Assembly: GCA_966210725.1 (NCBI GenBank)
Contig: CBIHLN010000079.1
Location: 1 to 12,030, forward strand
Source: Lysobacter_C sp966210725
GTDB taxonomy: Bacteria > Pseudomonadota > Gammaproteobacteria > Xanthomonadales > Xanthomonadaceae
Direction: 5' to 3'
Length of the DNA: 12,030 bases
Position 1 is the stretch's first letter. Each line of letters opens with the position of its first letter. The position numbers and the translations under genes were made by a program. Of the stretch, positions 1 through 6,275 are shown piece by piece. A model generated the notes under the pieces. That model saw nothing but the letters and a program-made list of their open reading frames with translations. It did not search any database and had not been told where the DNA came from.

Positions 1-2880
1 CCAGATGCGGCGGGCGACGCGGCCGATGACGGTGTACTCCGGGTCCATGCCGTTGGAGAAGAAGAACGACAGGTTGGGCGCGAAGTCGTCGATCTTCATG
101 CCGCGCGCCAGGTAGTACTCGACGATGGTGAAGCCGTTGCTCAGGGTGAAGGCGAGCTGGCTGATCGGGTTCGCCCCGGCCTCGGCGATGTGGTAGCCGG
201 AGATCGACACGGAATAGAAATTCCGCACGCCCTTGTCGACGAAGTACTGCTGGATGTCGCCCATCATCCGCAGCGCGAACTCGGTGCTGAAGATGCAGGT
301 GTTCTGGGCCTGGTCCTCCTTGAGGATGTCGGCCTGCACGGTGCCGCGCACCGTCTTGAGCGTGTCGGCCTTGATGCGCGCGTAGGTGTCGGCGTCGACG
401 ACCTGGTCGCCGGTGACGCCCAGCAGGCCCAGGCCGAGGCCGTCGTTGGTCTCGGGCAGCATGCCGCTGTACTCGGGGCGCTTGCGCCCCTCGAACAGCT
501 TTTCGATCCTGTTGTGGGCGGCGTCCCAGCGGGCCTGGTCGGCGCGCAGGTACTTCTCCACCTGCTGGTCGATGGCGGTGTTCATGAACATCGCCAGGAT
601 CATCGGCGCGGGGCCGTTGATGGTCATCGACACGCTGGTGGTCGGCGCGCACAGGTCGAAGCCGGAGTACAGCTTCTTCATGTCGTCGAGCGTGGCGATG
701 TTGACGCCGGAGTTGCCGATCTTGCCGTAGATGTCCGGGCGCTCGGCCGGGTCCTCGCCGTACAGGGTGACGCTGTCGAAGGCGGTGGACAGGCGCGCGG
801 CCGGCTGGCCGACCGACAGGTAGTGGAAGCGGCGGTTGGTGCGCTCGGGCGTGCCCTCGCCCGCGAACATGCGGATCGGGTCCTCGCCGGTGCGGCGGTA
901 CGGGTACACGCCGCCGGTGTAGGGGTAGGCGCCGGGCAGATTTTCCTTCTGCAGGAAGGTCAGCAGTTCGCCCCAGGATTTGTAGGTGGGCGCGGCGATC
1001 TTGGGGATCTGCTGGTGCGACAGGGACTCGCGGTAGTTCTCGACGCGGATGGTCTTGTCGCGGACCTGGTACTCGTTGACCTCGTCGGTGATGGACTTCA
1101 GGCGCGCCGGCCACTCGCGCAGCAGCTTGAGGGCCTCGGAGTCGAGGGACTGGACGGCGTCGTTGTAGCGCTGGCGGAGGGTGAGGAGGGTGCGGTCGGG
1201 GGCGTTGGAATTCCCCTGCGTCGTAGGAGCAACGTGAGTCGCGACCTCTCCATCCGTGCCGTCCTTCTGCGCGGTCGCGACTGACGTCGCTCCTACAAGG
1301 GCGGTGGATTCGTACAGGTCCAGCTGCTTGGGCAGCTGCGGGTCTTCGAGCTCGCTCAGGGCCTGCCACAGGGACTGGGCGCGGTCGGCGATCTCGGCCT
1401 GGGTTTCGATCTGGCGGTTGATGCCGCGGCCCTGCTCGGCGATCTCGGCGAGATAACGGACGCGGCTACCCGGGATGAGGACGGTGGCGCGGGGTTCCTT
1501 GAGGGAGGTGTCGATGTCGGGCGTGAGGGAAAAACCGGGGTCAGAGTGCCCTTTCCCCGATGCATCCGCCCCGCCCGATCCTTTATCAGAGGAAAGTGCA
1601 CTCTGACCCCGGTTTTTCTCCCGCAGCAACCGGCACAGGTTGGCGAACATCCAGCTGATGCCGGGGTCGTTGAACTGGCTGGCGATGGTCGGGTAGACCG
1701 GCACGTCCTCGTCCTTGAGGTCGAACTTCACGCGGTTGCGCTTCCACTGCTTGCGGATGTCGCGCAGGGCATCTTCGGCGCCGCGCTTGTCGAACTTGTT
1801 GAGCACGACCAGTTCGGCGAAGTCGAGCATGTCGATCTTCTCCAGCTGGCTGGGCGCGCCGAAGTCGCTGGTCATGACGTACATCGGGAAGTCGACCAGG
1901 TCGACGATCTCCGAGTCCGACTGGCCGATACCGGCGGTCTCGACGATGACCAGGTCATAGCCCAGCCCCTTGAGGAAGCCGATGGAGTCCTTGAGCACGG
2001 CGTTGGTGGCCGCGTGCTGGCGGCGCGTAGCCATGGAGCGCATGTACACGCGCTTGGAGCGCAGCGAGTTCATGCGGATGCGGTCGCCCAGCAGCGCACC
2101 GCCGGTACGGCGGCGGGTCGGGTCGACGGAGATCACGGCGATGCGCATCTCCGGGAAGTGCGCGAGGAACCGGTTGAGCAGCTCGTCGGTGACCGACGAC
2201 TTGCCGGCGCCGCCGGTGCCGGTGATGCCGATGACGGGCGTCTTGCCGCCGGCCAGCTGCCACTGCTTGCGCAGGTGCGCGAGGCGGGTCTCATCGAAGG
2301 TGCCTTCCTCGATGGCCGACATCATCCGGCCGATGGAAATCTCGTCGTCGATGTCGGGCTGCGTGGCCGCGGTGGCGTCGTCGCCCTGCCCGGCCTCCAT
2401 GCGCTTGGCGCGGCCGTCCCCGGCGCGGCGCACCACGTCCTCGATCATCGCCACCAGCCCCATGTGCATGCCGTCGTTGGGGTGGTAGATGCGCTCCACG
2501 CCGTAGGCCTGCAGCTCCTTGATCTCTTCGGGCGTGATGGTGCCGCCGCCGCCGGCGAACACCTTGATGTGGCCGGCGTCGCGCTCGCGCAGCATGTCGA
2601 CCATGTACTTGAGGTACTCCACGTGGCCGCCCTGGTAGGACGACAGCGCGATGCCGTCGGCGTCCTCCTGCAGCGCGGCGCGGACCACGTCCTCGACCGA
2701 GCGGTTGTGGCCGAGGTGGATGACCTCCGCGCCCTGGGCCTGGATCAGCCGGCGCATGATGTTGATGGCGGCGTCGTGGCCGTCGAACAGGCTGGCGGCG
2801 GTGACGAAGCGCAGCGGCGTGGCGCGCTCGGAATCGACGGTGGACTGGCTGCCGGGCAGCGATGCGGCGGTGGTGCTCAT
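1..2880 (-). CDS. icmF: Fused isobutyryl-CoA mutase (IcmF), C-terminus cut by window edge
   Basis: This is an adenosylcobalamin-dependent acyl-CoA mutase fused to its own G-protein chaperone. IcmF enzymes interconvert isobutyryl-CoA and n-butyryl-CoA in the cytosol. I read 960 codons without a stop. Residues about 22-150 form the B12 domain: the cobalt-ligand motif LFDGHD has D33 and H35, followed by SSYQGGH (80-86) and AGGGGT (109-114). Residues about 214-410 form the MeaI/ArgK-type GTPase: P-loop GTGGAGKSS (221-229), SVDPTRRRTGG (251-261), ETAGIGQ (314-320) and NKFD (361-364). The mutase domain starts near 560 and shows SVSMTINGPAP (749-759) and SVSISGYHIAEAG (890-902). The B12-G-mutase order in one chain is the hallmark of IcmF. 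Full-length relatives are roughly 1,090 residues, so about 150-200 are missing here. Two repeat-derived segments (about 422-451 and 529-554) lie in the G/mutase linker. The ATG at 2880 has no strong Shine-Dalgarno, but a TGA at 2892-2890 just upstream in frame rules out a longer protein. Confidence 0.93.
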   Translation of the reverse strand, partial: MSTTAASLPGSQSTVDSERATPLRFVTAASLFDGHDAAINIMRRLIQAQGAEVIHLGHNRSVEDVVRAALQEDADGIALSSYQGGHVEYLKYMVDMLRERDAGHIKVFAGGGGTITPEEIKELQAYGVERIYHPNDGMHMGLVAMIEDVVRRAGDGRAKRMEAGQGDDATAATQPDIDDEISIGRMMSAIEEGTFDETRLAHLRKQWQLAGGKTPVIGITGTGGAGKSSVTDELLNRFLAHFPEMRIAVISVDPTRRRTGGALLGDRIRMNSLRSKRVYMRSMATRRQHAATNAVLKDSIGFLKGLGYDLVIVETAGIGQSDSEIVDLVDFPMYVMTSDFGAPSQLEKIDMLDFAELVVLNKFDKRGAEDALRDIRKQWKRNRVKFDLKDEDVPVYPTIASQFNDPGISWMFANLCRLLREKNRGQSALSSDKGSGGADASGKGHSDPGFSLTPDIDTSLKEPRATVLIPGSRVRYLAEIAEQGRGINRQIETQAEIADRAQSLWQALSELEDPQLPKQLDLYESTALVGATSVATAQKDGTDGEVATHVAPTTQGNSNAPDRTLLTLRQRYNDAVQSLDSEALKLLREWPARLKSITDEVNEYQVRDKTIRVENYRESLSHQQIPKIAAPTYKSWGELLTFLQKENLPGAYPYTGGVYPYRRTGEDPIRMFAGEGTPERTNRRFHYLSVGQPAARLSTAFDSVTLYGEDPAERPDIYGKIGNSGVNIATLDDMKKLYSGFDLCAPTTSVSMTINGPAPMILAMFMNTAIDQQVEKYLRADQARWDAAHNRIEKLFEGRKRPEYSGMLPETNDGLGLGLLGVTGDQVVDADTYARIKADTLKTVRGTVQADILKEDQAQNTCIFSTEFALRMMGDIQQYFVDKGVRNFYSVSISGYHIAEAGANPISQLAFTLSNGFTIVEYYLARGMKIDDFAPNLSFFFSNGMDPEYTVIGRVARRIW
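1221..1297. repeat. GTAGGAGC-type inverted repeat doublet inside icmF
   Basis: Two arms of about 25 bases face each other: 1221-1246 begins TCGTAGGAGCAACGTGAG and 1273-1297 ends GACGTCGCTCCTACA. They are separated by 26 bases and match at 22 of 24 aligned positions. The same family occurs as the inner pair at 7744-7815. It resembles REP/BIME elements that are spread through intergenic DNA by REP-associated tyrosine transposases in this group of bacteria; that link is inference, since no such transposase is in the window. Here the element is translated as part of icmF (residues about 529-554, starting VGATSVATA and ending EVATHVAPTT). Confidence 0.9.
1530..1617. repeat. GGGGTCAGAGTGC-type inverted repeat doublet inside icmF
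   Basis: The left arm (1530-1556, core ACCGGGGTCAGAGTGC) and the right arm (1591-1617, core GCACTCTGACCCCGGT) pair over 27 positions with one mismatch around a 34-base loop. The stem is bounded by five A on the left and five T on the right, so on either strand the transcript would form a long hairpin ending in a short U-run. It belongs to a different family from the other repeats here. Translated in icmF it gives about 30 residues (422-451) rich in Ser, Gly, Asp and Lys, unlike the conserved sequence on both sides. Confidence 0.9.
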
Positions 2881-2895
2881 GGCGCGCGCTCAATA

Positions 2896-2952
2896 CGGAA
2901 ACGGGAATTTCCGGATTGTAGCGCGGCGACTGAAGGGGCCTTCAGCTAGCTG
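2896..2952 (-). promoter_or_regulatory. Probable icmF promoter with overlapping palindromes
   Basis: Read on the minus strand, TACAAT (2920-2915) is a good -10 box, predicting a leader of about 28 bases before the ATG at 2880. No convincing -35 is seen: the best-placed hexamers (GAAGGC or TGAAGG) match TTGACA poorly. Three palindromes surround the -10: CGGAAA-N6-TTTCCG (2896-2913) just downstream, TGAAGG-N2-CCTTCA (2931-2944) over the -35 zone, and the perfect 10-mer CAGCTAGCTG (2943-2952). They are candidate regulator sites, but I cannot assign any to a known regulator. No cobalamin riboswitch is apparent in so short a leader. Confidence 0.5.
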
Positions 2953-3057
2953 GCACGGCGCTTAACGCGTCTTCGCGCCGTGTAAACATTTCGGCGGGGC
3001 CATCCGTTTACCCCACATGCCGGCGCTTCATGCCGGCGCTGGATGGAGAAACGTTCA
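2953..3057. promoter_or_regulatory. Divergent spacer with two inverted repeats and a 13-bp tandem repeat
   Basis: This is the plus-strand leader of the small secreted protein. It contains CACGGCGC-N13-GCGCCGTG (2954-2982), GTAAAC-N18-GTTTAC (2982-3011) and two copies of ATGCCGGCGCT (3017-3027 and 3030-3040) at a period of 13 bases. The tandem repeat ends just before the Shine-Dalgarno GGAGAA (3045-3050), which lies 7 bases before the ATG at 3058. I do not see a clear -35/-10 pair for the plus-strand gene. Confidence 0.4.
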
Positions 3058-3441
3058 ATGGCCCTGCGCCCCCTGTTGTTGTCGGCCGTCATCGGCCTTG
3101 CGTCCGTGTTTGCGTTCCACAGCCCTGCCGCCGAAGCGCGGGGCTACGTCAGCGTCAGCATCGGCCACCCGCCGCCGCCGCGCCATGAGCGATACGCGCA
3201 CCGCCCCGGCTACGCCTGGGTACCCGGCCGCTGGATCTCGACGGGCTACCGGCACGTGTGGCAGCCGGGGCATTACGTGCGCCTGCGCTCGGCCTATCGC
3301 CCGGCCTACTACGGCGGCGGCTACCGCCACCTGCCGCCGCGGCGGGTGATCCGGCACGTGGGCCGCCCCTACCGACCGGTGTACGGACCCACCCGACCCG
3401 GTTACCGCGTGGTGTATCGCCAGCCCGGCTGGGGCTGGTAA
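3058..3441 (+). CDS. Small secreted YXWGXW/WXXGXW-type repeat protein
   Basis: This 127-residue protein is predicted to be exported and has unknown function. Residues 1-27 form a Sec signal peptide: Arg4, a hydrophobic core LLLSAVIGLASVFAF, then a likely cleavage site after AEA (25-27 region). The mature part is rich in Tyr, Arg, Pro, Gly and His and contains two copies of the short motif typical of WXXGXW/YXWGXW proteins: WVPGRW (54-59) and WQPGHY (68-73). Such proteins are common in Xanthomonadaceae and Burkholderiales and are thought to sit in the periplasm or envelope. I chose ATG 3058 rather than the in-frame ATG 3043, because 3043 overlaps the GGAGAA ribosome-binding site and would add only five residues. 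The gene stands alone between a divergent neighbour and strong hairpins. Confidence 0.82.
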   Translation: MALRPLLLSAVIGLASVFAFHSPAAEARGYVSVSIGHPPPPRHERYAHRPGYAWVPGRWISTGYRHVWQPGHYVRLRSAYRPAYYGGGYRHLPPRRVIRHVGRPYRPVYGPTRPGYRVVYRQPGWGW

Positions 3442-3472
3442 GGCGCCAGACGACAGGACACTGCGTGCGTGA

Positions 3473-3520
3473 GGCCCGGCCGCGCCGGGGTGCCGTGGGG
3501 GGACCCCGGCCGGCCGGGCC
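3473..3520. terminator. Long GC hairpin after the secreted-protein gene
   Basis: The outer stem GGCCCGGCCG (3473-3482) pairs with CGGCCGGGCC (3511-3520), and the inner stem CCGGGGT (3485-3491) pairs with ACCCCGG (3503-3509). Together they give 17 base pairs around a G-rich 11-base loop. No T-run follows, so it is not a classical intrinsic terminator. It may instead block exonucleases or act as a weak terminator for the gene ending at 3441. Confidence 0.5.
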
Positions 3521-3540
3521 ATGTGTGGTGGGAGGAGGAC

Positions 3541-3576
3541 GACCGCGGCGGCGGCTGTTGGGAGGCCGCCGCGGTC
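3541..3576. other. Second GC hairpin just upstream of a -10 box
   Basis: GACCGCGGCGGC (3541-3552) and GCCGCCGCGGTC (3565-3576) form a perfect 12-bp stem with a 12-base loop. It ends 3 bases before the TACGCT -10 box, so it covers the -35 region of the next gene. It could be a terminator remnant or a regulator-binding palindrome. Its position argues against being part of the coding region, although an in-frame ATG exists at 3521. Confidence 0.45.
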
Positions 3577-3579
3577 GGG

Positions 3580-3585
3580 TACGCT
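3580..3585 (+). promoter_or_regulatory. Candidate -10 box (TACGCT) for a leaderless transcript
   Basis: TACGCT fits TANNNT and lies exactly 7 bases before the ATG at 3593. A start site 7 bases downstream would put the first transcribed base at the A of the ATG. No Shine-Dalgarno is present in the gap (GCGTCGG), which agrees with leaderless translation. The same hexamer sits 6 bases before the GNAT gene at 7911. Confidence 0.45.
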
Positions 3586-3592
3586 GCGTCGG

Positions 3593-4894
3593 ATGACCCG
3601 GGGCGCGGCCAACGACGACGACACCGAACTGGGCGAGCTGCGCAGCGACGCCGCCAGCGGCGTGCCCGACGCGCTGTTCCGCTACGCCACCGCGCTGGTG
3701 GCCCGCGGCCGTGTCGATGAGGCCGCGCACCACTACCACCTGGCCGGGGCCGCCGGCCACGCCAACGCGCAGGTCGAATACGCCCGGATGCTGCTGCATG
3801 GCGTCGGCACCGACGCCGACCCGCCGATGGCCGTGGAGTGGCTGCTGCGGGCCGAAGGCCTGGGCAGCCCGATCGCCGGCTACCACCTGGCATTGATCGG
3901 CCTGGGCAACCTGCTGCTGCCGCGCGATGGACGCATCAACGAGCGCATGTTGACCGCCGTCCAGCACGACTACCCGCCGGCCCTGCGCGCGGCGGCCATC
4001 CACTTCGGCCGCAAGCGCAACGACGAGGACCAGGCCACGTGCGTGCGCCTGCTGGAGCGCGGCGCGGGTCGTGGCGACCCCATCGCGGCGCTGCTGCTGG
4101 CCGAGCGCCTGCACCGCGGCGAAGGCTGCCTGGCGCAGCACAACGCCGCCAACGAACTGTGGCTGCAGCTGGCCCGGCACGGCGTGCCGCGGTTGCCGGA
4201 GATCACCGCGCCGCTGCCCCCGCCGTCGCCGCCGCGCGCATCGGGCGACGTGCCGCCCGGGACGCTTGCGTTCGAGGAGGCCTTGCAGCCCGCACCATGG
4301 ACAATGCACAGCCAGCAGCCGCGGGTAATGCAGATCAACGAGCTGCTGTCGGCGGACGAATGCCGGCTGATGGTGGCCACGGCGATGCCGCACCTGCGGG
4401 CGTCAAAAGTGGTCGACCCGGTGACCGGCCGCAGCGACGCGCGGCAGTTGCGCACCAGCAGCGATGCGCCGATCGACCCGGTGCTGGAGGACTTCGCGCT
4501 GCGGGTGGTGCAACTGCGCATCGCGCGCGCCGCGCGCAGCGAACTGGCGCAGGCCGAGCACCTGATCGTGCTGCGCTACCAGCCCGGGCAGGAGTACCGG
4601 CCGCACCGCGATTACCTGCCCGATCGCGTGGTGCAGGCCGACCGCCCCTCGGCCGGCAACCGCCGCCGCACGATCTGCGTGTACCTCAATGCCGTGGCGC
4701 GGGGCGGCGAAACCGAGTTCCCGGTGCCGGGCGTGCGCATTGCGCCGGCGCCCGGGCGCGCGGTGGTGTTCGACAACTACACGCCCGACGGCCTGCCCGA
4801 CCCGGATTCGCTCCACGCCGGCTGCCCGGTGCAGGCCGGCGAGAAGTGGCTGGCCACGCTCTGGCTGCGCGAGCACGCCTACCGGACCTTCTGA
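3593..4894 (+). CDS. Sel1-like repeat plus 2OG-Fe(II) oxygenase (prolyl 4-hydroxylase-like)
   Basis: This 433-residue protein is probably cytosolic, since no signal peptide is visible. Residues about 10-215 are helical repeats of Sel1/TPR character, with phrases such as ALFRYATALVARGRVDEA, AGHANAQVEYARMLLHGVG and ALLLAERLHRGEG. A Pro-rich hinge PLPPPSPPRASGDVPP follows near 205-225. The C-terminal half is a double-stranded beta-helix oxygenase of the prolyl 4-hydroxylase type: HRD gives the iron ligands H338 and D340, the distal ligand is H408 in LHAGCPV, and K418 in GEKW is the expected 2-oxoglutarate anchor. All catalytic residues are present, so it should be active. Members hydroxylate prolyl or other residues using O2 and 2-oxoglutarate; the substrate here is unknown, and the repeats may recruit it. 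ATG 3593 is preferred over 3521, whose 24 extra residues would be encoded across a hairpin and the -10 box. Nothing ties it to the leucine genes next to it. Confidence 0.85.
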   Translation: MTRGAANDDDTELGELRSDAASGVPDALFRYATALVARGRVDEAAHHYHLAGAAGHANAQVEYARMLLHGVGTDADPPMAVEWLLRAEGLGSPIAGYHLALIGLGNLLLPRDGRINERMLTAVQHDYPPALRAAAIHFGRKRNDEDQATCVRLLERGAGRGDPIAALLLAERLHRGEGCLAQHNAANELWLQLARHGVPRLPEITAPLPPPSPPRASGDVPPGTLAFEEALQPAPWTMHSQQPRVMQINELLSADECRLMVATAMPHLRASKVVDPVTGRSDARQLRTSSDAPIDPVLEDFALRVVQLRIARAARSELAQAEHLIVLRYQPGQEYRPHRDYLPDRVVQADRPSAGNRRRTICVYLNAVARGGETEFPVPGVRIAPAPGRAVVFDNYTPDGLPDPDSLHAGCPVQAGEKWLATLWLREHAYRTF

Positions 4895-4952
4895 GACAGC
4901 CGTCACGCGCGGTGGCGTGAAGGGCATACGCAGCCGTATCGGCCGATTGCTT

Positions 4953-4958
4953 TAAACT
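4953..4958 (+). promoter_or_regulatory. Possible -10 box (TAAACT) of the leucine dehydrogenase gene
   Basis: TAAACT (4953-4958) is the most AT-rich spot of the 187-base spacer and fits TANNNT, but no good -35 lies 16-18 bases upstream. If real, the leader is about 115 bases long and contains the hairpins at 4964-4998 and 5036-5066. A small hairpin TCACGC-N6-GCGTGA (4903-4920) follows the previous stop codon without a T-run. Confidence 0.3.
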
Positions 4959-4963
4959 ACGGC

Positions 4964-5066
4964 GCCTGCGACGGGCGGCCCCGGCCGAACTCGCAGGCAA
5001 TTTCATTCTGAATCAACGACTTATCAACCACAGTTGGCGTAGAGCGCGACGCGCACTCCCTACGCC
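4964..5066 (+). promoter_or_regulatory. Structured leader of the leucine dehydrogenase gene
   Basis: Two inverted repeats lie in the 5' leader. GCCTGCGA (4964-4971) pairs with TCGCAGGC (4991-4998) around a GC-rich loop and is followed by AATTTCATTC. GGCGTAG (5036-5042) pairs with CTACGCC (5060-5066), with an inner GCGC-GAC-GCGC (5044-5054). The second ends 5 bases before the GGAG ribosome-binding site (5072-5075), so it could limit ribosome access. I see no leader peptide rich in leucine codons and no recognised riboswitch, so attenuation is only a possibility. Confidence 0.35.
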
Positions 5067-5081
5067 GACGCGGAGCACCCG

Positions 5082-6182
5082 ATGATTTTCGAAACCCTCG
5101 ACACCACCGGCCACGAGCAGGTCGTGTTCTGCCACAACAAGGACGCGGGCCTGAAGGCCATCATCGCGATCCACAACACCGTGCTGGGCCCGGCCCTGGG
5201 CGGTACGCGCATGTGGCCGTACAAGACCGAGGCCGACGCGCTCAATGACGTGCTGCGCCTGAGCCGCGGCATGACCTACAAGAACGCGGTCGCCGGCCTG
5301 AACATCGGTGGCGGCAAGGCGGTGATCATCGGCGACCCGGCGACCGACAAGTCCGAGGCGCTGTTCCGCGCGTTCGGCCAGTTCGTGGAGTCGCTGGGCG
5401 GGCGCTACATCACCGCCGAGGACGTGGGCATCGACGTCAACGACATGGAGTTCGTCTACCGCGAGACCGAGTACGTCACCGGCGTGCACCAGGTCCACGG
5501 CGGTTCGGGCGACCCGTCGCCGTTCACCGCCTACGGCACGCTGCAGGGCCTGATGGCCACGCTGCAGAAGAAGTTCGGCGACGAGGAAGTGGGCAAGTAC
5601 AGCTACGCCGTGCAGGGCCTGGGCCACGTCGGCATGGAGTACGTCAAGCTGCTGAAGGAGCGCGGCGCAAAGATCTACGTCACCGACATCAACAAGGGCC
5701 TGGTCGACAAGGCCGTGTCCGAGTACGGCGCCGAGGCCGTGGGCCTGGAGGACATCTACGACGTCCCGGCCGACGTGTACTCGCCGTGCGCGCTGGGTGG
5801 CACCGTCAACGAGCAGACCCTGCCCCGCCTGAAGGCCAAGGTCATCTGCGGCGCGGCCAACAACCAGCTGGCCAACAACGCCATCGGCGACGAAGTGCAG
5901 AAGCGCGGCATCCTGTATGCCCCGGACTACGCGGTGAACGCCGGCGGCGTCATGAACGTCTCGCTGGAGATCGACGGCTACAACCGCGAGCGCGCCATGC
6001 GCATGATGCGGACGATCTACCACAACCTCGGCCGCATCTTCGAGATCGCCGAGCGCGACGGCATCCCGACCTACCGCGCCGCCGACCGCATGGCCGAAGA
6101 GCGCATCGAGAAGATCGGCAAGCTGAAGCTGCCGCTGGGCCGCGCACAGCCGCGCTTCCAGGGCCGCATCCGCGGGCACTGA
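5082..6182 (+). CDS. Leucine dehydrogenase (Glu/Leu/Phe/Val dehydrogenase family)
   Basis: This 366-residue enzyme would oxidatively deaminate leucine (also valine and isoleucine) to the 2-oxo acid with NAD+, the first step of branched-chain amino acid breakdown, in the cytosol. The catalytic domain shows LGGTRMWPY near residue 40, K67 in MTYKNA and K79 in GGGKAVI, matching the substrate-binding and catalytic lysines of Bacillus leucine dehydrogenase, and AEDVGIDVND near 115. The Rossmann domain has GLGHVG (179-184), and D202 at the end of the second strand (YVTDIN) is consistent with NAD preference. The length fits the family. GGAG (5072-5075) lies 6 bases before the ATG. A strong terminator follows, so it is probably a single-gene unit. 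Phenylalanine or valine dehydrogenase cannot be excluded from sequence alone, but the neighbouring leucine pathway genes favour leucine. Confidence 0.88.
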   Translation: MIFETLDTTGHEQVVFCHNKDAGLKAIIAIHNTVLGPALGGTRMWPYKTEADALNDVLRLSRGMTYKNAVAGLNIGGGKAVIIGDPATDKSEALFRAFGQFVESLGGRYITAEDVGIDVNDMEFVYRETEYVTGVHQVHGGSGDPSPFTAYGTLQGLMATLQKKFGDEEVGKYSYAVQGLGHVGMEYVKLLKERGAKIYVTDINKGLVDKAVSEYGAEAVGLEDIYDVPADVYSPCALGGTVNEQTLPRLKAKVICGAANNQLANNAIGDEVQKRGILYAPDYAVNAGGVMNVSLEIDGYNRERAMRMMRTIYHNLGRIFEIAERDGIPTYRAADRMAEERIEKIGKLKLPLGRAQPRFQGRIRGH

Positions 6183-6204
6183 TCGCTTGACGTGACGCTG
6201 TAAG

Positions 6205-6234
6205 ACGACGGGGCCTTGTGCCCCGTCGTTGTTT
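6205..6234 (+). terminator. Intrinsic terminator after leucine dehydrogenase
   Basis: ACGACGGGGC (6205-6214) pairs perfectly with GCCCCGTCGT (6220-6229) around the loop CTTGT, followed by TGTTT. The stem begins 22 bases after the TGA. Confidence 0.8.
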
Positions 6235-6275
6235 GCGAGAATGGGTGGCCGCGATAGGCCTCGACTCCATTGCTG

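Noticed and set aside
98..105. Missing last Gly in the B12 motif (D33-G-H35-D-A-A38 instead of DxHxxG) as a sign of inactivity.
   Set aside because: IcmF proteins often have a small residue such as Ser or Ala there, and the cobalt-ligand His is present. The motif itself lies at 2767-2784 on the minus strand.
1221..1617. icmF as a pseudogene because of repeat insertions.
   Set aside because: I read all 960 codons in one frame with no stop, and all B12, GTP and mutase motifs visible in the window are intact.
190..2949. Long plus-strand open frames opposite icmF (190-1284 and 1546-2949).
   Set aside because: They mirror icmF codons in a high-GC gene, show no recognisable motif, and have no promoter or ribosome-binding site that I can see.
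2881..3057. A cobalamin riboswitch in front of icmF.
   Set aside because: The leader after the likely -10 box is only about 28 bases, and no B12-box-like sequence was recognised.
3521..3592. Upstream ATG as the start of the oxygenase gene.
   Set aside because: It would code through a perfect 12-bp hairpin and the TACGCT box, adds a low-complexity Arg/Ala stretch, and has no ribosome-binding site.
3155..4393. A 412-codon minus-strand open frame opposite the oxygenase.
   Set aside because: It is low-complexity, overlaps three real features and the hairpins, and is antisense to a gene with complete catalytic motifs.
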